Assembly (NCBI RefSeq): GCF_020215645.1
Contig: NZ_CP084058.1
Coordinates: forward strand, 1,178,001 to 1,242,000
Source of the DNA: Nonomuraea gerenzanensis
GTDB taxonomy: Bacteria > Actinomycetota > Actinomycetes > Streptosporangiales > Streptosporangiaceae
Length of the DNA: 64,000 bases
Direction of reading: 5' to 3'
The position numbers and the translations under genes were made by a program. Position 1 is the stretch's first letter, and each line of letters opens with the position of its first letter. Shown one piece after another: positions 1 to 7,884 of this stretch. The notes under the pieces are model-generated. The model saw nothing but the letters and a program-made list of their open reading frames with translations. It was not told the origin of the DNA and made no database searches.

Positions 1-2373
1 CACGAGATCGTCGGGAGCCTCGGCAAGGGCCCGCGCGGTGTCGTCCACCTGGGCCGGGAATCCGACGACGCGCCGCAGGTGGTCGTCAAGACGCTGAGCG
101 TCGACCCGGCGGCCGACCCGGGCTTCGCCGAGCGGCTGCGCGACGTCACCCGGGTGTCCAGCTCCTACGTGGCCCGCACGATCGCGGCCGGCGTCGAGGA
201 CGGCCGGCCGTACGTGATCAGGGAGCACGTCGAGGGACGCTCCCTGGCCGAGGCCGTCGCGGCGGACGGGCCGCTGAGCGGCGTCGCGCTGGACCGGGTG
301 GCCGTGGGCATGCTGACGGCGCTGACCGCCGTGCACGTGGCCGGGTTCGCGCACCGGGGGCTCACGCCGTCCAATGTGATCCTCACCGCCGACGGCCCGC
401 GCATCACGGACGTGGAGCTGGGCGAGCCCGCCGGCGAGCTGGGCTATCGGGCGCCCGAGCAGCTCAGCGGGCTGCAGTACGGGCCCTACGCCGACGTCTT
501 CTCCTGGGCGGCGACCGTGGTGTTCGCCGCCACCGGCGCCGCGCCGTTCGAGCACGACAAGGACAGCGTGCTCAGCGGGGAGCCGCGCATCGGGGAGCTG
601 CCCGAGCCGCTGCGCCAGGTGGTGGTGGCCGCGCTGGCCAAGGAGGTGACGGGGCGGCCCACGGCGTACGTGGCGCTGCTGCGGCTCCTCGGCGACGCGA
701 ACGCGCCCATGCCTGGGGCGGCCGTGCGGGGTGTTCCCGTGCCGCCGCCGGGGGCCGGTGATCCGGCGCCGACGCTGCTCGACGGCGTTCCCCTGCCGCC
801 GCCGCCCGCGCAGCCGGGCCCCGGCGGGCAGGCGCCGCTGATCCTGCCGATCCAGCTCGCCATCGAGGGCGCGCAGGTGCCGCAGCTACCGGACGCCCCG
901 ATCCCGCCGCCGCCGCAGGGCCCGATGGCCGGCTTCGGCCCGATGCCGCAGAACCCGATGCCGCAGAACCCGATGCCGCAGAACCCGATGCCGCAGAACC
1001 CGATGCCGCAGAACCCGATGCCGCAGAACCCGATGCCGCAGAACCCGATGCCGCAGAACCCGATGGCGCCGGGTCCGATGGGACAGGGCCCGATGGCGCC
1101 GGGTCCGATGGGTGACGGGCCGGTGCCTCCCGGGCCCGTGTGGGGCCCGCCGCCGATGGGCGAGGGCCCGGCACCGCACGGCATGCCGCCGGCCCCCATG
1201 GGCCCCGGCCCGATGGGCCCGGACGGCATGGAGCCCGCCCCGATGGGCCAGGACGGCGTGCCGCCGCAGGCCGGCGTCGTGGTGCCGCCCCAGCAGGGCG
1301 CCATCGTGCCGCCCCAGCAGGGCCCCGGCCACCACGAGCCCCCGATGTGGGGCCCGCCGCCCGTCGTGAACCATCAACACCAGCAGCACCCGCCGCACCT
1401 CCTCCACCGCCAGGGCGACGGCCAGCCCCGCAAGCCGTTCCCCATCGGCCTCGTGGCCGGGGTGACGGCCGTGGTGCTGCTGTCGGGCCTCGGTCTGTGG
1501 GGCGCGAGCCAGTACTCGGACAAGGTCACGTTCGCCCCGGCCGCCGCCGCCTCCAGCAGCCCGAGCCCGGACAACGCCGCCGCCCACGCCCAGGGGACGG
1601 CCCCCGCCACGCAGCCGCAGACCGAGGTGACCGCGCCCTGGGCGACGACCACGCCGAGCCCGGACGACAGCGGCGTCGGCCCCATGGTGCTGCCCACCGA
1701 GGGCCCCACCGGCGGGGCGGAGGTCCCGGTGCTCACGACGGTGCCGACCCCGCCGGCGGTCACGCAGCAGCCGGTGCCGGTCCCGGTCCCCACCGTCACC
1801 GTGCAGGCCACCAAGTCCAGGACGCCCAAGTCGACGCCCACGGCCAAGCCGTCGAAGACCGCCAAGGCCAAGCCGACGGCCACGGTCACCAAGACGGTCG
1901 AGCCCACCAAGAAGGCCACGCCGACCCCCACCAAGACGACCAAGGAGCCGGAGCCGGAGCCGACCCCGACCAGGACGACGCAGAAGCCGACCCCCACCAA
2001 GACCACCCAGAAGCCGCAGCCCACCAAGACCACCTCGCCGCCGAAGCCGAACCCGTACACGGCGACGCAGGTGTGCGGCAGCGGGTTCAGCGTGCAGCGG
2101 TCGAGCTCGTTCAGCGGTGGCACCACGTACCAGCTCTGGAACAACAGCACGGGCCAGAACTGCGTGGTCACCCTCAAGTCGGGCGCGAACGTCGGCAAGT
2201 CCACGCCGGTCAGCGCCACGCTGGAGGTGCAGGGCGGCGGTAGCCAGACGGACTCGGGCAGCTACGAGTACTACGCGGGCCCGGTCAAGCTGCCCGCCAA
2301 GGGCAAGTGCGTGCGTTACTCCGGCAGCGCCGGATCGGGCAGCACGAGCGCCCCGTGGGGCAACTGCGGCTGA
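1..2373 (+). CDS. Membrane-anchored Ser/Thr pseudokinase with Pro-rich stalk and four-Cys C-terminal domain (5' truncated)
   Basis: The reading frame is open from base 1, so the true start lies left of the window. The N-terminal part is a protein kinase fold: a glycine-rich loop (GKGPRG, about bases 25-42), the ATP-binding lysine (VVVK, Lys at 88-90) and an APE motif. The catalytic HRDxKxxN loop reads HRGLTPSN: the catalytic Asp is Gly (358-360) and the Lys is Thr (364-366). DFG reads DVE (409-417). This predicts a pseudokinase. A Pro/Met/Gln-rich region follows (about 715-1370, including a perfect repeat), then one membrane helix (about 1435-1500), a Thr/Lys/Pro-rich stalk (about 1540-2050) and an extracellular four-cysteine domain (2050-2370). 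That last domain also ends the M23 peptidase at 16003-16920 and resembles, from memory, Streptomyces spore-associated protein SapA. The gene is convergent with the WXG-SLT gene. Its role is probably signal reception or scaffolding in the secretion island (inference). Confidence 0.85.
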   Translation, partial: HEIVGSLGKGPRGVVHLGRESDDAPQVVVKTLSVDPAADPGFAERLRDVTRVSSSYVARTIAAGVEDGRPYVIREHVEGRSLAEAVAADGPLSGVALDRVAVGMLTALTAVHVAGFAHRGLTPSNVILTADGPRITDVELGEPAGELGYRAPEQLSGLQYGPYADVFSWAATVVFAATGAAPFEHDKDSVLSGEPRIGELPEPLRQVVVAALAKEVTGRPTAYVALLRLLGDANAPMPGAAVRGVPVPPPGAGDPAPTLLDGVPLPPPPAQPGPGGQAPLILPIQLAIEGAQVPQLPDAPIPPPPQGPMAGFGPMPQNPMPQNPMPQNPMPQNPMPQNPMPQNPMPQNPMPQNPMAPGPMGQGPMAPGPMGDGPVPPGPVWGPPPMGEGPAPHGMPPAPMGPGPMGPDGMEPAPMGQDGVPPQAGVVVPPQQGAIVPPQQGPGHHEPPMWGPPPVVNHQHQQHPPHLLHRQGDGQPRKPFPIGLVAGVTAVVLLSGLGLWGASQYSDKVTFAPAAAASSSPSPDNAAAHAQGTAPATQPQTEVTAPWATTTPSPDDSGVGPMVLPTEGPTGGAEVPVLTTVPTPPAVTQQPVPVPVPTVTVQATKSRTPKSTPTAKPSKTAKAKPTATVTKTVEPTKKATPTPTKTTKEPEPEPTPTRTTQKPTPTKTTQKPQPTKTTSPPKPNPYTATQVCGSGFSVQRSSSFSGGTTYQLWNNSTGQNCVVTLKSGANVGKSTPVSATLEVQGGGSQTDSGSYEYYAGPVKLPAKGKCVRYSGSAGSGSTSAPWGNCG
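940..1059 (+). repeat. Eight perfect in-frame 15-bp repeats encoding PMPQN
   Basis: The unit ccgatgccgcagaac occurs eight times head to tail without a single difference. It encodes eight PMPQN pentapeptides in the cytoplasmic linker of the pseudokinase. Perfect identity at the DNA level, including third positions, suggests recent slippage expansion. Confidence 0.97.
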
Positions 2374-2378
2374 CCCGG

Positions 2379-2410
2379 CGTCCCGCGCCGTGACACCACG
2401 GCGCGGGACG
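2379..2410. terminator. Bidirectional hairpin terminator between convergent genes
   Basis: CGTCCCGCGCCGTG (2379-2392) pairs perfectly with CACGGCGCGGGACG (2397-2410) over 14 bp around a four-base loop ACAC. It lies six bases after the pseudokinase stop and 18 bases before the 3' end of the opposing gene. There is no U tract, which is common for actinomycete terminators. Confidence 0.8.
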
Positions 2411-2427
2411 GCCTGATGAAACGGGAC

Positions 2428-3510
2428 TCAGTAGCCGCTGTAGCCCGCGCCCGTCTTCATGCCCACGACCCCGGGCACGGCGGACACGCTGCCGTAGCGT
2501 TCGATGGCGTACCGCACGCCCGCGACGATGTTGGACACCGGATCGTAGATGCTGCCGCCGAGCGAGTAGGCGTTGAACGTGGGGTCGATGGTCTGCATCA
2601 GCCCCTTGGACGGATGCCCGGCGGCGGCGTTGGAGTCCCAGAGGTTGATCGCGTTCGGGTTGCCGCCGGACTCGTGCTGGATGATCATGTAGATGTCGCT
2701 GGGGTTCATCTTCTCGACCGGGTAGCCGTGCTCCTGAAGGATGCCGATGGCCTTGTCGATCCACTCCTTGACCCGCCCCTCCGGCACGGGGCCGCCGCCG
2801 GCCGGCGGCAGGCCGCTGGCGCCGTAGCCGCCGGGGCCGCCGCCGACGATGGGGCTGCCGCCGGAGCCGCCCGACGCGGCGGTCTGCGCGGTGTAGCTCT
2901 GCGAGCGCTGCCAGTCGAAGCGGTGCCCGGGCCCCGGCGTGAACTTCTGCTCCCCGGCCGCCTTGATCTGCGCGAACTTGGTCTTGCGCTCGCTCATCAG
3001 GGTGCCGAGGGAGTTCGCCGCGTCGTTGACCGCGTCGATGGCGTCCTGCACCGCCGGGCGCGCGTTGGCGATCTCGTCGTTGACCATGCGGCCGATCTCG
3101 CGGTCCAGGTCCTCCTGCTCGGCGTCCGGGTTGTTCTGCTTGTACGTGCTCACCCGCGTCAGCAGCCGGTCGCAGATGCCGTCCACCAGCCCCTGGGACG
3201 TCTCCAGGGCGTCGGCCGCCTTGTCCAGTGCCTTGGCGCAGGCGGTCAGCGCGTCGTGCAGATCCTGCCCCGCCTTGCCGTAGCCGGACATGTAGGTCAC
3301 GAAGGCGTCGGCGGACTCGCCCTCCCACGCCAGGTCCACGGTCGAGACGGCGCTGCCCAGCGTGCCCGTGCTGGTGCTCACGCTGCTCGCGGCGCCACGC
3401 CAGCGGGCGGCGATGCCGCGGATGGCGGCCGGGCTGCCGGTGACGCTGTCGGCCAGGTCGGCCAGCGCGTTGCCGTTGGGCAGGGCGCGGATGCCTTCAG
3501 GGGCGCTCAT
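2428..3510 (-). CDS. WXG100-like / lytic transglycosylase (SLT) fusion, putative T7SS-exported wall hydrolase
   Basis: This is a 360-residue protein without a classical signal peptide. The N-terminal ~190 residues are helical and carry a WXG motif (AWEGESADAF, about residue 61), as in ESX substrates. A Gly/Pro-rich linker (about 205-245) joins a C-terminal transglycosylase SLT fold (about 250-345) with the catalytic Glu in HESGGNPNAIN and the downstream GLMQTI motif. Known SLT enzymes cleave the MurNAc-GlcNAc bond of peptidoglycan. The fusion suggests the WXG part takes the enzyme through the ESX channel, either to open the wall for the apparatus or to act as an effector (inference). Its ATG overlaps the stop of the upstream small gene (ATGA), in an operon with eccC. 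Confidence 0.85.
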   Translation of the reverse strand: MSAPEGIRALPNGNALADLADSVTGSPAAIRGIAARWRGAASSVSTSTGTLGSAVSTVDLAWEGESADAFVTYMSGYGKAGQDLHDALTACAKALDKAADALETSQGLVDGICDRLLTRVSTYKQNNPDAEQEDLDREIGRMVNDEIANARPAVQDAIDAVNDAANSLGTLMSERKTKFAQIKAAGEQKFTPGPGHRFDWQRSQSYTAQTAASGGSGGSPIVGGGPGGYGASGLPPAGGGPVPEGRVKEWIDKAIGILQEHGYPVEKMNPSDIYMIIQHESGGNPNAINLWDSNAAAGHPSKGLMQTIDPTFNAYSLGGSIYDPVSNIVAGVRYAIERYGSVSAVPGVVGMKTGAGYSGY

Positions 3511-3791
3511 GCGGGGTCGTTCGCCCTCCGTACGTTGTCCTGAACCAGGTCGAGTGCCCGCTCGACGCTCCCCAGCAGGCTCTTGGCCTTGCCGAACTCG
3601 CTGTCGCAGGTGGTCTCCACCGCGCGTACGGCGTCGGCCAGCCCGGAGGAGCCGCCCAGCCGTCCGAAGATCGTCGAGTCGGGGCGCTCGGCCGGGTAGC
3701 CGTCGGCGAGGTCGCCGAACTGGCCCATCAGCGTCCTGGCCGAGGTGCGGCAGTCGTCGAGCGCGTCGAAGTGGATGTCCAGACCGGCCAT
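3507..3791 (-). CDS. Small ESX/WXG100-like protein of unknown function
   Basis: This 94-residue, mostly helical protein sits seven bases after eccC and overlaps the start of the WXG-SLT gene by four bases. Length, the absence of a signal peptide and the position suggest an ESX-type partner of the downstream transglycosylase, or a chaperone. There is no clear WXG; a loop around residues 32-50 (YPAERPDSTIFGRLGGSSG) separates two helical halves. The helical hairpin is read from the sequence; the partner role is inferred from operon position. Confidence 0.6.
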   Translation of the reverse strand: MAGLDIHFDALDDCRTSARTLMGQFGDLADGYPAERPDSTIFGRLGGSSGLADAVRAVETTCDSEFGKAKSLLGSVERALDLVQDNVRRANDPA

Positions 3792-3798
3792 GATCTCG

Positions 3799-6700
3799 TC
3801 AGTCCTCCGTCGGTGGCCAGAGCGCCGTCTGCGTCAGCCGGGAGCCGAACTTCCTGTCCACGAGGAAACCGCGTCCCGGCGGCAGCGGCTGGGCGCGGAC
3901 GTTGCCGAACAGGAAACCCTCGTCCTTGGTCCCGGACAGGATGACGGCCGGGGTGGCCATGTCCTTGAGCCGCTGGATCAGCGGCTCGAACATGGCCCGG
4001 CCCGAGCCGCCCATCGCCCGCGACAGGATCAGGTGCAGGCCGATGTCGCGGGCCTGGGGCAGCAGGTCGGCCAGCGGCATCAGCGGGTTGTTCGAGCCGG
4101 AGACCAGGTCGTAGTCGTCGACCACGATGTAGAGGTCGGAGCCCTTCCACCAGTCGCGGGCGCGCAGCTGCTCGGGGGTGAGGTCGGCCGGTGGGAGCCG
4201 CTTGAGCAGCGCGTTGCGGGCGTCCGACACGAGGTCGAGCGCGGCCTTGGCGGAGGCGGCGTAGCCGATGCGGTTGTCGCCCACGGCGGTGTCGAGCAGG
4301 GAGCGCCGGTAGTCGATGAAGATCATCATCGCCTCGCGGGGCTCGTACCTGGCCGCGACGTTCTCCGTGATCACCTTGAGCAGGTTGGACTTGCCGCTCT
4401 CGTTGTCGCCCAGCACGACGAAGTGCGGGTCGGTGTCGAAGTCGAGGAAGACCGGCGACAGCGTGGCCTCGTCCACGCCGATCGCGATCCTGCTCCTGGC
4501 GCCGCTCTCCTCGGCCCCGGGCAGCGACGCGGCCGGCAGCACCGAGGGCAGCAGCCGCACGCTCTTGGCGGGCGGGCCCTGCCAGGAGTCCCGCACGGCC
4601 GTGACGAGCCCCTGCACGCCGGTCGTCAGGTCCTCGGCGTCCTGCACGCCGTCGATGCGCGGCAGCGCGCTGAGGAAGTGCAGCCCGTCCCTGGTCAACC
4701 CGCGCCCCGGCACGCCCTCCGGCACGGCCAGCGACTTCTTCCTGTTGATCTCCGACTCGTACGCGTCGCCCAGCTTGAGCTCGATCCTGGTGCCGAACAG
4801 GTCCCTGATGCCGGGCCGGAACTCCGACCACTTGTTCGTGGCCGCCACCACGTGGATGCCGTAGCCCAGGCCGCGCGCGGCCAGGTCGGTGATGACCGGC
4901 TCCAGCGCGTCGAACTCCTGCCTGATCGTGAGCCAGCCGTCCACCACGAGGAAGATGTCGCCCCAGCCGTCGCCCTTGAGCGAGCCGTCGGCGATCCGCC
5001 TGCGGAAGGTCACCATGGAGTCCACGCCCTGCTCGGTGAACATCCGCTCGCGCTGGTGCAGCACGCCGGCGATCTCGGCGACCGTCCGGCGCACCCGGTC
5101 GGCGTCCAGCCTGCTGGCCACGCCGCCGACGTGCGGCAGCCCCTCCAGCCCCGACAGCGCGCCGCCGCCGAAGTCCAGGCAGTAGAACTGCACCTCGGCC
5201 GGTGTGTGGGTGAGCGCCATGCTGGCGATCAGCGTACGCAGCACCGTGCTCTTGCCGCTCTGCGGCCCGCCGGCCACGCCGACGTGCCCCGACGCGCCCG
5301 ACAGATCCAGCCAGTACGGGTCCCGCCGCTGCTCGAACGGCCGGTCGATGATGCCCACGACGGCCTGCAACCGCCCGCGCCCCGGCCAGCCCGGCGTCGT
5401 CAGCCCCAGCTCGGGCGTGATCGACAGCGGCGGCAGCAGGTGCGCCAGCGTCGGCGGCTCGGCCAGCGGCGGCAGCCAGATGCGGTGCGCGGGCGGGCCC
5501 TTGTCGACCAGCCGGGAGACCACGACGTCGAGCAGGCTCTGCTGCGACTTGTTCTCCTCCTGGGGAGTGGCGTCCACCGGCTCCTCGACGAGCGGCACGG
5601 GCACGAAGTCGGGGCCGTACGGGACGACCTCCCTGATCGGCGCCGTCCCGTCGGCGGTGGCCACGTGCCCGGCGGCGGGCGTGAACGGGCCCGACACGTA
5701 CGCGGCCTTGAACCGGGTCATCCCGGTCGTGTCGAACTTCAGGTAGCCGTTGCCCGGCGCGGACGGCAGCTCGTAGGCGTCGGCCACGCCCAGCACGACC
5801 CGGCTCTCCATGGCCGAGAACGTCCGCAGGCCGATCCGGTACGACAGGTGCGTGTCGAGCCCGCGCAGCCGTCCCTCCTCCAGCCGCTGCGAGGCCAGCA
5901 GCAGGTGCACGCCCAGCGACCGGCCGAGCCGCCCGATCATCACGAACAGGTCGATGAACTCGGGCTTGGCCGACAGCAGCTCGCTGAACTCGTCGAGCAC
6001 CACGAACAGCGTGGGCATCGGCTGCAGGGCGGCCCCCTGCTCGCGGGCGCGCTCGTAGTCGCGCAGCGAGGCGTAGTTCCCGGCCGCGCGCAGCAGCTCC
6101 TGCCGGCGCACCATCTCGCCGTGCAGCGCGTCGTGCATGCGGTCGACCAGCGGCAGCTCGTCCTCCAGGTTGGTGATGACCGCGGAGACGTGCGAGAGGC
6201 CGTCCAGGCCGAGGAACGTGGCGCCGCCCTTGAAGTCGACGAGCACGAAGTTGAGTATCTCGGAGGAGTGCGTGACGGCCAGGCCGAGCACGAGCGTGCG
6301 CAGCAGCTCCGACTTGCCGGAGCCGGTGGCCCCGATGACCAGGCCGTGCGGGCCCATGCCGCCCTGCGCGGACTCCTTGATGTCCAGCTCGACCAGCCGC
6401 CCGTCGCTGCCGAGCCCGATCGGGACGCGCAGCCGGTTGCGGCCGGCGCGGGGCCGCCAGGTCTGGGCGACGTCCAGCCTGGTGGGGTCGCCGACGCCGA
6501 GCAGGTCGGTCAGCGTGGTGTTGGTGGACAGCACGTCCTGCGACTCGCCGCCCTTGGCCGTGGACGCGCGCAGCGGCGCGAGCTGGCGGGCCAGCCCCTC
6601 GGCCCTGATGTAGTCGAGCGCGTCGGGGTCGCCGAGCCGGTTCGTGCTCTCCTTGCCCGCGTGGTCGATCTTGACCATGTGGAAGCCGGTCTGGTTGATG

Positions 6701-7782
6701 CGCAGGCGCAGCGTGCTGCGCTCCTCGACCGTGCCGGAGGAGTTGGACAGGTCGATGACGGTGACGCCGTCGATGGCGTCCGCGCCGAGCTGCGAGTCCT
6801 GCGGCACGTGCCCGTGGTCCAGGATGAGCACGTGGTACGGCAGCGCGTCCGGCGAGGCGCCCGGCTTGAACCGGGCCCGCTCCTTGAGCTCGCCGCCCAC
6901 CAGCCGGTCGAGCTGGGCCAGGTTCTCGGCCATCAGCCTGACCTGGCCGGCGCCGTCGTTCTCCTCCGGGTGCAGGGCGTGCGGCAGCCACTTGACCCAC
7001 TCCCAGTGGCCCATCCACTCCCGGCCGGCGCAGACCATGATCCGCATGTCGTCCGGCGAGTGGAACGTCACCATCTGCGCCACCATCGCGCGCACCAGGT
7101 CGCGGACCATGGCCGGGTCGCCGTCCAGCTTGATCCGGGCGAAGGAGTGCAGCGCCACGGCCACCGGGAGCTGGGAGACCGTGGAGTGGGTGCGGATGAA
7201 CCTGCGCAGCGCGCCCGCCGTCAGGGCGTCGAGGTCCTCGACGGGCTTGGAGTCCGGCGGGATGAGCTGGACGGCCAGCTTCTGGGTGCCGGTGCCCAGG
7301 CGTACGGTGCTGAAGTCCTCGTCGCGGGGGCGGCGCTCCCACAGGCGCGGGCCCATCGCGGTCCACCACAGCGTGTCGGGGGCCGGGCCGCTCCACTCCA
7401 GCGCCTCGCGCTGCTGGATGGCGGCCTTGCGGACGCGCTTGCGGATCTGGGCCAGGTAGCGGAAGTAGTCGCGGCGGGCGCCGTTGAGCCGCTGCTTGCG
7501 CTCGCCCGCCTGGCGGCCGATCTGGCCCAGCGTCATGCCCACCATGGAGAAGGCGAACAGGCCGCTGGCCACGTACATGATGGGGTTGGCGTTGGTGCCG
7601 TTGGCGGTGAACATCAGGCCCATGGCCGCGGCGCCGGCCACCATCGGCAGCCAGGTGAGGGCCGCCATCATGCCCTGTGACTGGATCTCGGGGATCTCCG
7701 GGGGCGACTCCAGAAGGATCTCGCCACGCGGCGGCTTCGGGCTGGGACGGCGCTCGGGACGCCGTACGACGACGATGCTCAC
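3799..7782 (-). CDS. eccC: T7SS coupling ATPase EccC (fused EccCa-EccCb, three FtsK/SpoIIIE domains)
   Basis: This 1327-residue hexameric motor ATPase recognises ESX substrates and drives their export. The N-terminus has two membrane helices (about residues 39-85). Three FtsK-like domains follow, with intact Walker A motifs: GATGSGKS (about 482), GGPQSGKST (about 836) and LGDNESGKS (about 1122). Walker B-like strands are VVLDEF in domain 1 and VVDDYD in domain 3. In mycobacterial ESX-1 this protein is split into EccCa and EccCb; here it is one chain, as in ESX-2 to ESX-5 and other actinomycetes. All three Walker lysines are present, unlike the second ATPase at 20433-25199. It heads the minus-strand operon eccC / small ESX / WXG-SLT and is divergent from eccD. 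Confidence 0.95.
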   Translation of the reverse strand: MSIVVVRRPERRPSPKPPRGEILLESPPEIPEIQSQGMMAALTWLPMVAGAAAMGLMFTANGTNANPIMYVASGLFAFSMVGMTLGQIGRQAGERKQRLNGARRDYFRYLAQIRKRVRKAAIQQREALEWSGPAPDTLWWTAMGPRLWERRPRDEDFSTVRLGTGTQKLAVQLIPPDSKPVEDLDALTAGALRRFIRTHSTVSQLPVAVALHSFARIKLDGDPAMVRDLVRAMVAQMVTFHSPDDMRIMVCAGREWMGHWEWVKWLPHALHPEENDGAGQVRLMAENLAQLDRLVGGELKERARFKPGASPDALPYHVLILDHGHVPQDSQLGADAIDGVTVIDLSNSSGTVEERSTLRLRINQTGFHMVKIDHAGKESTNRLGDPDALDYIRAEGLARQLAPLRASTAKGGESQDVLSTNTTLTDLLGVGDPTRLDVAQTWRPRAGRNRLRVPIGLGSDGRLVELDIKESAQGGMGPHGLVIGATGSGKSELLRTLVLGLAVTHSSEILNFVLVDFKGGATFLGLDGLSHVSAVITNLEDELPLVDRMHDALHGEMVRRQELLRAAGNYASLRDYERAREQGAALQPMPTLFVVLDEFSELLSAKPEFIDLFVMIGRLGRSLGVHLLLASQRLEEGRLRGLDTHLSYRIGLRTFSAMESRVVLGVADAYELPSAPGNGYLKFDTTGMTRFKAAYVSGPFTPAAGHVATADGTAPIREVVPYGPDFVPVPLVEEPVDATPQEENKSQQSLLDVVVSRLVDKGPPAHRIWLPPLAEPPTLAHLLPPLSITPELGLTTPGWPGRGRLQAVVGIIDRPFEQRRDPYWLDLSGASGHVGVAGGPQSGKSTVLRTLIASMALTHTPAEVQFYCLDFGGGALSGLEGLPHVGGVASRLDADRVRRTVAEIAGVLHQRERMFTEQGVDSMVTFRRRIADGSLKGDGWGDIFLVVDGWLTIRQEFDALEPVITDLAARGLGYGIHVVAATNKWSEFRPGIRDLFGTRIELKLGDAYESEINRKKSLAVPEGVPGRGLTRDGLHFLSALPRIDGVQDAEDLTTGVQGLVTAVRDSWQGPPAKSVRLLPSVLPAASLPGAEESGARSRIAIGVDEATLSPVFLDFDTDPHFVVLGDNESGKSNLLKVITENVAARYEPREAMMIFIDYRRSLLDTAVGDNRIGYAASAKAALDLVSDARNALLKRLPPADLTPEQLRARDWWKGSDLYIVVDDYDLVSGSNNPLMPLADLLPQARDIGLHLILSRAMGGSGRAMFEPLIQRLKDMATPAVILSGTKDEGFLFGNVRAQPLPPGRGFLVDRKFGSRLTQTALWPPTED

Positions 7783-7852
7783 CCTTGGACAGGCCCCTTC
7801 TGATGCTCGGAAGAACCTTCTTACCAGATGTGCCTTACGTCCGAGTTGAGGT

Positions 7853-7866
7853 ATGAGTTAACTCAT
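7853..7866. promoter_or_regulatory. Perfect 14-bp palindrome in the eccC-eccD divergent promoter region
   Basis: ATGAGTTAACTCAT is a perfect palindrome 71 bases from the eccC start and 19 bases from the likely eccD start. A TATGTT -10-like hexamer (7873-7878) lies just downstream, only six bases before the eccD GTG. The palindrome would cover the core promoter of one or both genes, so an operator role is likely. A second, weaker inverted repeat (AAGAA/TTCTT) lies at 7811-7822. Confidence 0.55.
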
Positions 7867-7884
7867 CCTCGCTATGTTGGCCCT

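Noticed and set aside
940..1059. CRISPR array
   Set aside because: The repeats are contiguous with no spacers and stay in frame in a protein.
2416..3543. Long plus-strand open frame opposite the WXG-SLT gene
   Set aside because: Composition (Val/Arg/His/Gly-rich, no fold) is that of a high-GC antisense shadow; the minus strand has clear WXG and SLT motifs.
3745..7680. 1311-codon plus-strand frame opposite eccC
   Set aside because: No motifs and low-complexity composition; eccC on the minus strand has three Walker A sites.
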